Below are positions 1 through 6,359 of a DNA stretch of 13,094 nt, piece by piece; within the stretch, counting starts at the first letter, position 1, and each line of letters opens with the position of its first letter. Location of the stretch: contig CAISZB010000029.1 in NCBI GenBank assembly GCA_903889845.1, forward strand, positions 1 to 13,094. The letters are read 5' to 3'. Below the pieces are notes generated by a model. It was not told the origin of the DNA and made no database searches. It saw only the letters and a program-made list of their open reading frames with translations. A program made the position numbers and the translations under genes. This DNA comes from an uncultured Verrucomicrobium sp. (GTDB lineage: Bacteria; Verrucomicrobiota; Verrucomicrobiia; Methylacidiphilales; GAS474).

Positions 1-110
1 CCGCAGCGCCAGCCGAGCTGGAGGAGGAGCTGCTCCGCCAAACGCCGGTTCAGCGTGTTCCCGTCGACGATGAGGACGGCGCCGGTGAAAGAGGGGACGG
101 GAGAGGGCAT
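1..110 (-). CDS. Response-regulator receiver protein, 3' part outside window (partial)
   Basis: Reading the minus strand from the ATG at 110, the first 36 residues match the start of a receiver domain: a hydrophobic beta-strand (AVLIVDGN, residues 11-18), then NRRLAEQLLLQLG, the usual first helix. In ordinary receivers the strand ends in two acidic residues that bind Mg2+; here the second is Gly17 (VDGN). This could mean altered or lost phosphorylation, but the acceptor Asp and conserved Lys lie outside the window. It starts 43 bp after the stop of another receiver gene and is probably in the same transcript. The leader is pyrimidine-rich with no Shine-Dalgarno sequence. It could be a stand-alone receiver or the N-terminus of a longer protein. 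Confidence 0.7.
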   Translation of the reverse strand, partial: MPSPVPSFTGAVLIVDGNTLNRRLAEQLLLQLGWRC

Positions 111-153
111 GACAAAAAAAGAAGAGAGGAAAACGCAGGGCTGGCCTCGGCGA

Positions 154-618
154 TTATCCCGCAGCCGTTCCCGGCTTGGCAATGCCCCAATTTACCCAGG
201 ACGCGCCCGAATCGGGGCACATTCCAACCAAGATGAGCTGCAATTCCTCCATTTTCATCGGTTTTCCCAGCCAGGCGTCGAACCCGGCCTTCCGGTACCG
301 CTCCATTCCTTCCCCTTCGAGGACCATCTCCCCCGTCACCGCGACGATCCGGGGCTTCTTTTTCCCCCGCGCGGCGTAGCGGTCCCGCAGCGCGGCGGCG
401 GCCTCCAGCCCGTCCATTTCCGGCATCTCGATATCCATCAGGATCAGGTCGTAGTCGCCTACCTCGCACGCCTCGACGGCCTCCCGCCCGTTCTCCACCT
501 CGACGTAGGCGCACCCGAGCAATTCGGCCATCTTCGCCACCACCCGGCGGCTGATGAGGTTGTCTTCGGCAATCAAAACGCGCACCGAGGGAGGGGAAGC
601 CGGATTCATACCGTTCAT
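154..618 (-). CDS. Stand-alone response-regulator receiver protein
   Basis: A 154-residue protein consisting of one receiver domain with all key positions: acidic pair Glu18-Asp19 (LIAEDN), phospho-acceptor Asp62 (LILMDIEMPEMDG), Thr95 (VAVTGEM) and Lys119-Pro120 (WLGKPM). There is no DNA-binding or enzymatic output domain; only a tail of about 25 residues follows. The last domain resembles the receivers of hybrid histidine kinases. It probably acts by protein-protein contact or in a phosphorelay. The ATG at 618 lies 20 bp after the stop of the VanX-like gene, so co-transcription is likely; an in-frame ATG at 609 is an alternative start. No strong ribosome-binding site precedes either. The partner kinase is not visible in the window. 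Confidence 0.88.
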   Translation of the reverse strand: MNGMNPASPPSVRVLIAEDNLISRRVVAKMAELLGCAYVEVENGREAVEACEVGDYDLILMDIEMPEMDGLEAAAALRDRYAARGKKKPRIVAVTGEMVLEGEGMERYRKAGFDAWLGKPMKMEELQLILVGMCPDSGASWVNWGIAKPGTAAG

Positions 619-638
619 CTCGCAAAGAGAGGGAAAAA

Positions 639-1403
639 TTATTCCTTCCCCGGGGCTTTTTCGAAAGCCGAAAAGGGGAGGTCGAGGAGGCTGTACTCCT
701 TCGCCCCGTTGAGGGCGAAGTGCCACCACTCCCCGGCGAAGGGGTGGAATCCGTGCCGCGTCATCGCGTCGAGGAGCCGCGCCCGGTCTGCCGCCGCCTC
801 GGGCGGCAGCTTCGCGGCGGGCCAGTCCTGCCCGGCCCGGGCCTCGAAGGCGTCGAAGTCGGTCGGCATCGGCAGGGGCCGCCCCGTCTTCAGGTCGACG
901 AGGCCGACGTCGACGGCCACCCCCCGGTTGTGGTCGGAGCCGAGCCACGGCGGCGACATGTAGGCCGCGTAGCGCGTCGCCTGTTCCGCCCACATCCGGC
1001 GCGTGACGAAGTAGGGCCGGTAGGCGTCGTAGAGGATCAACCCCAGGCCGCTTCCCTTCAGCTCCTCCTCCACCTCCCGGAGCCGGGCGGCGGCGGCGGC
1101 GCGGAGCAGGGGCCGCCCCTCCTCGTAGACGACGGCGCGGAGGAAATTGTTCGCCGTGGCGTAACGAAGATCGACGACGAGTCCCGGCACCGCCGCGCGG
1201 AGGTCGACCATCCGGCGCGAGGCGTCGGCCCGCACCTCCGCCCGGTAGTCGGCGGGATCGGAGACGACGCGCGGCTTCACCTCCGCGCCGAAGCCGGAAG
1301 AGGAAAGGAGAGAAAGGAAAAAAAGACCGGCGCAGGCGGGGAGCGGAAACAGTCGGCAAGCGGCCACGCGTCCAGATTGCCGAAGTCCCGCGCCCCGGCG
1401 CAC
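639..1403 (-). CDS. D-alanyl-D-alanine dipeptidase, VanX/DdpX family, exported
   Basis: The 254-residue protein carries the zinc dipeptidase signature: Arg129 in YDAYRP, His158 and Asp165 in SDHNRGVAVD, and Glu225 plus His228 in EWWHF. In VanX these correspond to the transition-state Arg, two zinc ligands, the catalytic Glu and the third zinc ligand. A hydrophobic segment (about residues 16-38) ending GFGA looks like a signal peptide, so the enzyme probably acts in the periplasm on D-Ala-D-Ala from peptidoglycan turnover rather than as cytoplasmic vancomycin resistance. No vanH or vanA homologue is nearby. The start is the GTG at 1403; an in-frame GTG at codon 13 would also leave a signal peptide. 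It leads the group with the two receiver genes. Confidence 0.9.
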   Translation of the reverse strand: MRRGAGLRQSGRVAACRLFPLPACAGLFFLSLLSSSGFGAEVKPRVVSDPADYRAEVRADASRRMVDLRAAVPGLVVDLRYATANNFLRAVVYEEGRPLLRAAAAARLREVEEELKGSGLGLILYDAYRPYFVTRRMWAEQATRYAAYMSPPWLGSDHNRGVAVDVGLVDLKTGRPLPMPTDFDAFEARAGQDWPAAKLPPEAAADRARLLDAMTRHGFHPFAGEWWHFALNGAKEYSLLDLPFSAFEKAPGKE

Positions 1404-1469
1404 CTAAAAAAGCGGGGACCGCCAAAAAGAAAGAAACTAAGCCCCCCCGGGGCACGTCTTGCTGGATAT

Positions 1470-2003
1470 ATGAGTGAAACTCCCTCCACCCCCTCCAAAC
1501 CGTGCGGCCTCCTGATCGCCAGCGTCGCCCTCAACGCCGCCACCCTCCTCCTCCTGGGCGGCTTCCTCGGCGCCCTCGGCTTCGGCATGGCGCGCCATCA
1601 CGCCTTCCATCACGGCATGGGCGGCCCCGGCATGAACGGCTGCGGCGCCATGGCCTGCCACGAGAACGGCTTCGCCGGACCGGGCATGGGCGCGCCGATG
1701 GAATGCCCGGCCCCCGCCGGGCATGAAGGCCTGGGAGGCCCGGGCCATCCCGGCGCGGTCGGGGGGCCCGGCCCGATCGCCGGTCCCGTCACCCCGGAAC
1801 AGATGGACCAGCGCCACCTCGACTTCCTCGGCGCTTCCCTGAACCTGACGCCCGACCAGAAGGCCAAGATCGCCCCGATCCTCGCCGCCGAGCGGAACGC
1901 CGTGGTGAAAGCCATCAGCGACGGCCACGCCCAGATCCGCGCCCTCCTCACGCCCGAGCAGCAGAAGAAACTCGACGCGGTCCCGAAGGCGCCCGGGGCG
2001 TAA
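1470..2003 (+). CDS. Membrane-anchored Spy/CpxP-like protein with His/Met/Cys-rich metal-binding segment
   Basis: The 177-residue protein has a transmembrane helix (about 13-39), then a Gly-rich segment (40-96) with many possible metal ligands: His43, 44, 47, 48, 64, 85, 93; Met50, 55, 61, 73, 77; Cys58, 63, 79. The C-terminal half is helical with LTPDQ (126-130) and LTPEQ (160-164), the LTxxQ motif of Spy/CpxP chaperones and CnrX-type periplasmic metal sensors. I infer a periplasmic envelope-stress or metal sensor/buffer, possibly for copper, nickel or silver. No sigma/anti-sigma or efflux gene is next to it. The start is the ATG at 1470; the longer open frame upstream is the antisense of the VanX-like gene. 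The stop codon is the first three bases of a 19-bp repeat. Confidence 0.8.
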   Translation: MSETPSTPSKPCGLLIASVALNAATLLLLGGFLGALGFGMARHHAFHHGMGGPGMNGCGAMACHENGFAGPGMGAPMECPAPAGHEGLGGPGHPGAVGGPGPIAGPVTPEQMDQRHLDFLGASLNLTPDQKAKIAPILAAERNAVVKAISDGHAQIRALLTPEQQKKLDAVPKAPGA

Positions 2004-2019
2004 GAAACTGTTTAGAATC
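2001..2019 (+). repeat. 19-bp repeat, copy 1 (stop-codon-linked)
   Basis: TAAGAAACTGTTTAGAATC starts at the stop codon of the Spy-like gene and fills the junction with the convergent HD-domain gene. An exact copy lies in inverse orientation at 11842-11860. It is AT-rich against the local background and contains the near-palindrome AAACTGTTT. Confidence 0.85.
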
Positions 2020-2020
2020 G

Positions 2021-2647
2021 TCAGCCTTGGACCTGGAGGCCGGTCGGGGCCTCCAGCACGGCCACGATCCGCCCGGCTTCGCGCTCCAGCAGATCCTTCT
2101 TTTTCTCCGCCGCCCGCCTCTCCGCGTCCCAATCGCGGGCGTGGGGGGTGACGAGGAGGCGGATGGCCTCGGGGGCGATCTCCGCGCGGACGGCGGCGAC
2201 GCGGCGGGTGTGGGTCCGGTCGAGGGCGTCGGCGATGCGCAGGAGGCCGCCCAGGACGGAGACGGTCCGGCGGTCGGCCTCGGAGAGGGCCAGGTAGGGG
2301 GCGTGGCCGGCGTGGGGAAGGCTCTTCCGGTGGTAGCGGGCGATCTGGGCGACGAGGCCGACCTCCGCCGGGGGCAGCGTGGCCCAGGGCCAGGCGGCGA
2401 TGAGGCGGGCCGATTCCTTGTGGTGCCCCTTCCCGTCCGGGGTCTGGGACCAGCCGATGTCGTGGAGGAGGGCGGCGGTCCGCAGGCGGCGGCGGTCGAG
2501 GTCGCCGCGTCCATGCCAGGGGGCGAGGGCGAGGAAGAGGTCGTCGGCGAGGGCGGCGACCTGCGCGGCGTGCTCCGGCTCCTCCTCGTAGCGGGCGAGG
2601 AGGGCGTCGATTTCGGCCTCGTGCGCGTCGATCTCCGGCGAGGTCAT
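2021..2647 (-). CDS. HD-domain protein, detached C-terminal module of Ppx/GppA type
   Basis: This 208-residue protein has an HD-type metal centre: His26, His62-Asp63 (ALLHDIGW), His75/76 (GHHKES), His106 (RYHRKS) and a later Asp in IADALDRTH. In full-length Ppx/GppA proteins (about 500 residues, such as E. coli Ppx) an HD-like domain follows the actin-like catalytic half. Here it is a separate gene. Its ATG at 2647 overlaps the ppx stop (ATGA), which indicates translational coupling and a shared complex. The expected role is binding or hydrolysis of polyphosphate or guanosine pentaphosphate with the neighbour. A free-standing phosphohydrolase on another nucleotide is possible. No Shine-Dalgarno sequence precedes it, in keeping with coupling. 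The gene ends convergently with the Spy-like gene. Confidence 0.82.
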   Translation of the reverse strand: MTSPEIDAHEAEIDALLARYEEEPEHAAQVAALADDLFLALAPWHGRGDLDRRRLRTAALLHDIGWSQTPDGKGHHKESARLIAAWPWATLPPAEVGLVAQIARYHRKSLPHAGHAPYLALSEADRRTVSVLGGLLRIADALDRTHTRRVAAVRAEIAPEAIRLLVTPHARDWDAERRAAEKKKDLLEREAGRIVAVLEAPTGLQVQG

Positions 2648-3591
2648 GGCGTGGGGACGGCGTCGGCCAGCGCCTCCAGGATGCCGTAGCGCAGGCCGCG
2701 GACGCTGACGGTGATCCGGTCGGCGCCCAAGAGCCGCAGGCTGGCGAGGAAGACGGCGAGGCCGGGGACGAGGATGTCGGCCCGCTTCGGCGGAAGGCCG
2801 GTGACGTGGCGGAGGCTCGTCGAATCGAGGGCGGCGAAGCGGGCGATCTCCTCCTCGATGTGGGAGAGGGGGAGGACGTGGAGGTGGACCTTCGCGGGAT
2901 CGTATTTCTGGAGGGCGAGGGCGATGGCGGCGGCGGCGGTGATCGTGCCGCCGGTGCCGACGACGGGGCGGCGGCCCCGCTCCGCCGCGTAGGGGGCGAG
3001 GACGGGGGCGAGCTGCTCTTCCAGCGCCTGCCCCATTGCGGCCAGGGCCGGGGCGGGGACGGGGTAGCCGGGGATGAACCGCTCCCGCAGCCGGACGCAG
3101 CCGAGGGGGAGGCTGACGCGGCGGGCGATCTTCCCGTGCTCCCCCAGGATCCACTCGGCGCTGCCGCCGCCGACGTCGATGCCCAGGACGTCCCCCTCGG
3201 AGAAGGCGCCCTCGGAGCGGATGCCGCGGTAGACGCCCTCCGCCTCCTCCTCGCCGGTGAGGAGGGTGACGGGGAAGCCGAGGACGGCGGCGGCCTCCCG
3301 CAGGAAGACCTTCCGGTTGCGGCTGTCCCGGACGGCGCTGGTGGCGACGGCGCGGCTGTGGACGGGATCGGCGGGGACGCCCAGGGCGGCGGCCTTCCGG
3401 GCCATCTCCCGCAGGGCGGCGAGGGTGCGGGTGATGGCTCCCTCCTTCAACTCGCAGGAGGCGATGAGGTCCTCGGCGAGGCGGGTGGTCTTGCTCTCCT
3501 CGGCGAGGACGAGGAAGGAGCCCGAGGCCGTTTTCTCGGCGACGAGGAATTTGATCGAGTTGCTTCCGATGTCGTAGACGGCGAAGCGCAC
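2644..3591 (-). CDS. ppx: Exopolyphosphatase / pppGpp phosphatase, short Ppx/GppA form
   Basis: A 315-residue ASKHA-fold phosphatase. The phosphate-binding loop DIGSNSIKFLV (residues 7-17), the acidic TGEEEAEGVYRG stretch (112-123) with the probable catalytic Glu, and the second loop DVGGGSAE (139-146) are all present. The family removes terminal phosphate from polyphosphate or converts pppGpp to ppGpp; sequence alone does not decide which. The length fits the actin-like domains only; the HD part is the next gene. The GTG at 3591 was chosen because it sits just after a strong Shine-Dalgarno run (AGAGAGGAGAGG) and directly before the first beta-strand; the frame stays open far upstream only as a shadow of the lipoprotein gene. 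It starts 14 bp after the lipoprotein stop. Confidence 0.92.
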   Translation of the reverse strand: MRFAVYDIGSNSIKFLVAEKTASGSFLVLAEESKTTRLAEDLIASCELKEGAITRTLAALREMARKAAALGVPADPVHSRAVATSAVRDSRNRKVFLREAAAVLGFPVTLLTGEEEAEGVYRGIRSEGAFSEGDVLGIDVGGGSAEWILGEHGKIARRVSLPLGCVRLRERFIPGYPVPAPALAAMGQALEEQLAPVLAPYAAERGRRPVVGTGGTITAAAAIALALQKYDPAKVHLHVLPLSHIEEEIARFAALDSTSLRHVTGLPPKRADILVPGLAVFLASLRLLGADRITVSVRGLRYGILEALADAVPTP

Positions 3592-3605
3592 GGCCTCTCC
3601 TCTCT

Positions 3606-4100
3606 TTATTTGGTGCCGATCTTGCTGCTGCGGGAGGGGCGGCCCAGGCCGCTTTCGGCCTGTTCCTGCTCGGCGGGGGAGGCGGGATCGATCCAGAGGT
3701 GGGTGTCGGGAATCGGGCGGTCGGCGGGCGGGTAGCGGTGCCAGGTCTCGTAGTAGGCCCGGAGGTAGGCGACCTTCTTCCGCTTCGGGTCGGGGCCGTC
3801 GTAGAGGGCGTTCGCCCGCTTGGCGATCTGCCAGTCGGCGACGGCGTTGTCGGGCGTCGAGTGGTAGAGCTCGGCGTAGGCCTGGTTGTAGGCGGCCTCC
3901 TGCTGGGCGGGATCGGGACCGTCGTAGAGAGCGGCGGCCCGCCCGATCACGGCGGGATCGGGCTGCCAGCCGTAGCCCTCGTCCTGCGGCTGGGCCGGGG
4001 GGAGAAGGGCCGGGGTCTGGAGGCCGGAGCAGCCCCCGCAAAGAAGCACCCCGACGACGCAAGCCAGCGGAAGCGCGAGGCGGAGCGTCGGGGTGTTCAT
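3606..4100 (-). CDS. Putative lipoprotein with a duplicated 41-residue unit
   Basis: The 164-residue product begins with a hydrophobic signal peptide ending LLCGGC, so Cys24 is a likely lipidation site, although the lipobox is not ideal. The mature part holds two copies of a unit with a 41-residue period: ALYDGPDP at 57-64 and again at 98-105, each followed by an aromatic stretch ending in AYAELYHSTP or AYYETWHRYP. The unit looks helical, and its Asp-Gly-Pro-Asp turn is reminiscent of, but does not match, calcium-binding loops. I do not recognise the family. It lies between the DUF4337-like gene (21 bp upstream) and ppx (14 bp downstream) in the same orientation. An envelope role is the most that can be inferred. 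Confidence 0.75.
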   Translation of the reverse strand: MNTPTLRLALPLACVVGVLLCGGCSGLQTPALLPPAQPQDEGYGWQPDPAVIGRAAALYDGPDPAQQEAAYNQAYAELYHSTPDNAVADWQIAKRANALYDGPDPKRKKVAYLRAYYETWHRYPPADRPIPDTHLWIDPASPAEQEQAESGLGRPSRSSKIGTK

Positions 4101-4121
4101 ATATCGAAAGCTGGCCGAGGG

Positions 4122-4823
4122 TCAATGGCCGCCACCGTGGCCGCCGAACTGCTGGAGGAGGCCCAGGACAAAGAAGAGAAGGCCGCCTGCGCCAAAGACG
4201 AGGCTGACGAACCAGTAGCGGCGCTTCTTCGTGAGGACAGAGACGGCGCTCACGGCGATCGCAATCTGGAAGAGGATGACGCCCTTGGAGAAGGTCTCGT
4301 GGTTGTGGAGGGAGGATGACGACTCGTGTTCGAATTCCTTCGCCGTGTCGGCGATCTTCTCCTGTTCTTTCTTGTAGCGGGCGAGTTTCTCGGCGGGCGT
4401 TTCGGCCGCTTTCTCCTCGGCCTTCTTCTCTTCAGCCTTTTTCTCCTCGTGCCCTTCGGTGGCGGCGGGTTTCTCGGCCGATTTTTTCTCCGCGGCTTTT
4501 TCCTCGGCCTTCTTCTCGATCGGTTTTCCGAGGGCGGCGGCGAGGGTCAGCAGGTCGGCATGAAGTTCATCGACGGCAAGCTTCGTCTCGGCGGCCGAGC
4601 CCTTGATCCCCTTGGCCTGATAGTAGCTCCACTGGTCGGAGGCGAGCTGGCGGTTGATGAGGGCTTCGGTTTCGTTGAACCCGCTCAGGAACGCGGCCAG
4701 CGCGGCGAAAACCGCGAGGATGACGGTGGAGAGGGCGACCCAGGAGGCCCATTGCGGGCCGGAGTGGGCGGCGTGGTGGATATGCTCTTCGGCGTTTTCA
4801 GTGAGACCTTCGACTTCGGACAT
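4122..4823 (-). CDS. DUF4337-like membrane protein with Lys/Glu/Ala-rich insert
   Basis: The 233-residue protein has one transmembrane helix near the N-terminus (about 27-49), a soluble middle part and two more helices (about 180-197 and 203-224), ending in a Gly/His tail. The features around FNETEALINRQLASDQWSYY resemble what I know of DUF4337 proteins, whose function is unknown. Residues 103-145 are a low-complexity KAEEK/AEKK stretch, probably an extended charged helix. The coding DNA there has the matching repetitive ttcttctcggcc pattern, a likely site of length variation. The ATG at 4823 has no Shine-Dalgarno sequence. It heads the second half of the minus-strand block, downstream of a candidate promoter, and is followed after 21 bp by the lipoprotein gene. 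Confidence 0.75.
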   Translation of the reverse strand: MSEVEGLTENAEEHIHHAAHSGPQWASWVALSTVILAVFAALAAFLSGFNETEALINRQLASDQWSYYQAKGIKGSAAETKLAVDELHADLLTLAAALGKPIEKKAEEKAAEKKSAEKPAATEGHEEKKAEEKKAEEKAAETPAEKLARYKKEQEKIADTAKEFEHESSSSLHNHETFSKGVILFQIAIAVSAVSVLTKKRRYWFVSLVFGAGGLLFFVLGLLQQFGGHGGGH

Positions 4824-4832
4824 AGTGCGGGG

Positions 4833-4861
4833 ATATTAGAGCCTGTTTGGTAATTTTACAA
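4833..4861 (-). promoter_or_regulatory. Candidate sigma70-type promoter for the DUF4337-like gene
   Basis: Minus-strand TTGTAA (4861-4856) and TAATAT (4838-4833) are separated by 17 bp; each matches the consensus at four of six positions. The predicted transcript would start only a few bases before the ATG at 4823, giving an almost leaderless mRNA, in line with the missing ribosome-binding site. The AT-rich patch is distinct in this GC-rich background. Confidence 0.35.
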
Positions 4862-4888
4862 GGGGGGCAACAAGAGGGTGCGCCCCCC
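4862..4888 (-). terminator. Candidate terminator hairpin after tonB
   Basis: GGGGGGC (4862-4868) pairs perfectly with GCCCCCC (4882-4888) around a 13-nt loop, nine bases after the tonB stop. On the minus strand it is followed by TTGTAAAATT, a weak U-tract. It would separate exbBD-tonB from the downstream genes, but read-through is likely with so poor a tract. Confidence 0.45.
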
Positions 4889-4896
4889 CATCCGAA

Positions 4897-5922
4897 TTAA
4901 TCGACGATCTTAAACGCCACGGTGACACTCTCCGGAATGTCTTCGGGGCGGGGCTTGGAAAGCTTCGCCACGCGGCGGGCGGCGGCGAGGGCCGATTGGT
5001 CGAAGGCGGCGTTGCCGGAGCCCTGCACGACCTCGGCCCCCGTGATCCGGCCGTCGGCGGCGATCGTGACGCGGACGACGGTCCGGTAGCCCCTCCCCGC
5101 GAGGTCGACGGGCTGGTCCCACGCCCGGTACATCTCGTCGCGGATCAGGCCGTAGTACCAGCTTCCGCTCCCGCCGCCGCCCCCGCCCGCCGGGCCGACG
5201 ACGACGGGGGCCGTCGCGCCGGAGCCGTTCAGCGCGTGGCTGAGCCGGTCCTCGACCCCGGCGGCCTTCAATCCCTGGCCTTGTCCCTGGCCCTGCGCCG
5301 CCGGAACGGGCGCATGCGCGGCGGTGGTCGGCGCGGGAGCCGGAGCGCCGCTCCGGGTCACCTCGGTCAGGCTCACCTTCGGCTTCGGCGCAGACGGGGC
5401 GGGCGGAGCGGGTTTATCGGCTTTGTCCGGCTTGGCGGGTTTATCCGTTTTCGGGGGCTTGTCTGCCGGCTTCGTCTCGGGCTTCGGAGGCGTCGGCGTT
5501 TTCGGAACGACGATGGCACTCGGAGGCTGCGGCACCGGGGTGGGGGCGGGCGTCGGAGTCGGAGTGGGGACCGGCGGGGTGGGCGTTGGCTCCGGCGTCG
5601 GTTCCGGGACTGGCGGGGTAGGACTCGGGGTTGGGGACGGAGCGGGCTCGGGATTCCTCGCGGCGGAGCCGGGCGGTTCCGGCATCGCGGCGGGGGGGAG
5701 CGGCGTGAATTCGAGGATGTTCCCGGGCGGCGGCTCAATCGGCTTCGGCGCGGCGCGGTGGAGGAGGAAAGCGAGGAGAAGGACAATGTGGACAACCGCG
5801 ACCCACAGGAGCGCCTGCCGGAAGGTGATCGAGTGGGAGACGCGGACCGGGCCGGGCCTGCGGGGATATCCGGGAGGCGGGGTGCGGGGAAGAACGTCCT
5901 TCTTCAAGTCAGGGAGTGGCAT
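4897..5922 (-). CDS. tonB: TonB/TolA-type energy transducer
   Basis: A 341-residue protein with classic TonB architecture: a short cytoplasmic N-terminus, one transmembrane helix (about 37-54) with the functionally important His45 (VVHIVLL), a long Pro-rich periplasmic spacer (60-205) with Pro-Thr/Pro-Glu then Lys-Pro repeats, a Gly/Gln linker (QGQGQGQG, 210-217; poly-Gly 246-251) and a TonB C-terminal domain (about 255-341, with TIAADGRITGAEVVQGSGN and FDQSALAAARR). It transmits the ExbB/ExbD motor's energy to outer-membrane receptors. The WYYGLIRDEMYRAW helix also recalls TolA, and no TolB, Pal or TonB-dependent receptor is in the window, so Ton versus Tol is open. Its start overlaps the end of exbD by 14 bp. 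Confidence 0.9.
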   Translation of the reverse strand: MPLPDLKKDVLPRTPPPGYPRRPGPVRVSHSITFRQALLWVAVVHIVLLLAFLLHRAAPKPIEPPPGNILEFTPLPPAAMPEPPGSAARNPEPAPSPTPSPTPPVPEPTPEPTPTPPVPTPTPTPAPTPVPQPPSAIVVPKTPTPPKPETKPADKPPKTDKPAKPDKADKPAPPAPSAPKPKVSLTEVTRSGAPAPAPTTAAHAPVPAAQGQGQGQGLKAAGVEDRLSHALNGSGATAPVVVGPAGGGGGGSGSWYYGLIRDEMYRAWDQPVDLAGRGYRTVVRVTIAADGRITGAEVVQGSGNAAFDQSALAAARRVAKLSKPRPEDIPESVTVAFKIVD

Positions 5923-6355
5923 GGCGGGGCGCGGCCCCCCCTTCGTCGAGGTGGGTCAACCCCAGGCGGGTGATCTGCGCCTGCTGGAGCGCGTCGAAGA
6001 CATCGACCAGGGACTGGTAGCGGAGGTCGCGGTCGGCCCGGACGATGACGGCGACCTTCGGGTCGGCGCGGTGGAGGCGGTCAAGCTCGCGGCGGAGGGC
6101 GTCGACGGTCACGATGCGCCCTTCCAGGTGGACGACGCCGTGGCGGTCGATCTCGACGACCTTCACGTCGGGCTTCTCGTCGTGGGCCTTCTCCGGCGTC
6201 GCGGTGGGGAGGTTGATCTCGATGTTCCCCTCCATGAGGGGCGTCGTGATGATGAAGATGATGAGGAGGGTGAACGCGAGGTCGAGCATCGGCGTGACGT
6301 TCAGCTCCGCCATCGTGGCGTGGGCCTCCTTCTGCATGTAGCGTTTGACGGCCAT
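5909..6355 (-). CDS. exbD: ExbD/TolR biopolymer transport protein
   Basis: The 148-residue product has the short cytoplasmic N-terminus, a single transmembrane helix (about 21-40) and a periplasmic domain (about 45-135) of ExbD/TolR. The family signature LNVTPMLDLAFTLLIIF contains Asp25, the membrane-embedded proton-carrying residue of the motor. Length is normal for the family. The gene begins 4 bp after the exbB stop and its end overlaps the tonB start, so the three are surely one operon with coupled translation. The GAAGGGGGG purine stretch near its end may serve as a distant ribosome-binding site for tonB. Confidence 0.95.
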   Translation of the reverse strand: MAVKRYMQKEAHATMAELNVTPMLDLAFTLLIIFIITTPLMEGNIEINLPTATPEKAHDEKPDVKVVEIDRHGVVHLEGRIVTVDALRRELDRLHRADPKVAVIVRADRDLRYQSLVDVFDALQQAQITRLGLTHLDEGGAAPRHATP

Positions 6356-6359
6356 GGCT

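Noticed and set aside
639..1403. Vancomycin-resistance cluster
   Set aside because: Only the dipeptidase is present; no vanH, vanA or VanS-like gene, and the enzyme appears exported.
720..1469. Long plus-strand open frame continuous with the Spy-like gene
   Set aside because: It is the antisense of the VanX-like gene, with low-quality Arg/Gly/Val-rich composition; the protein-like part begins at the ATG at 1470.
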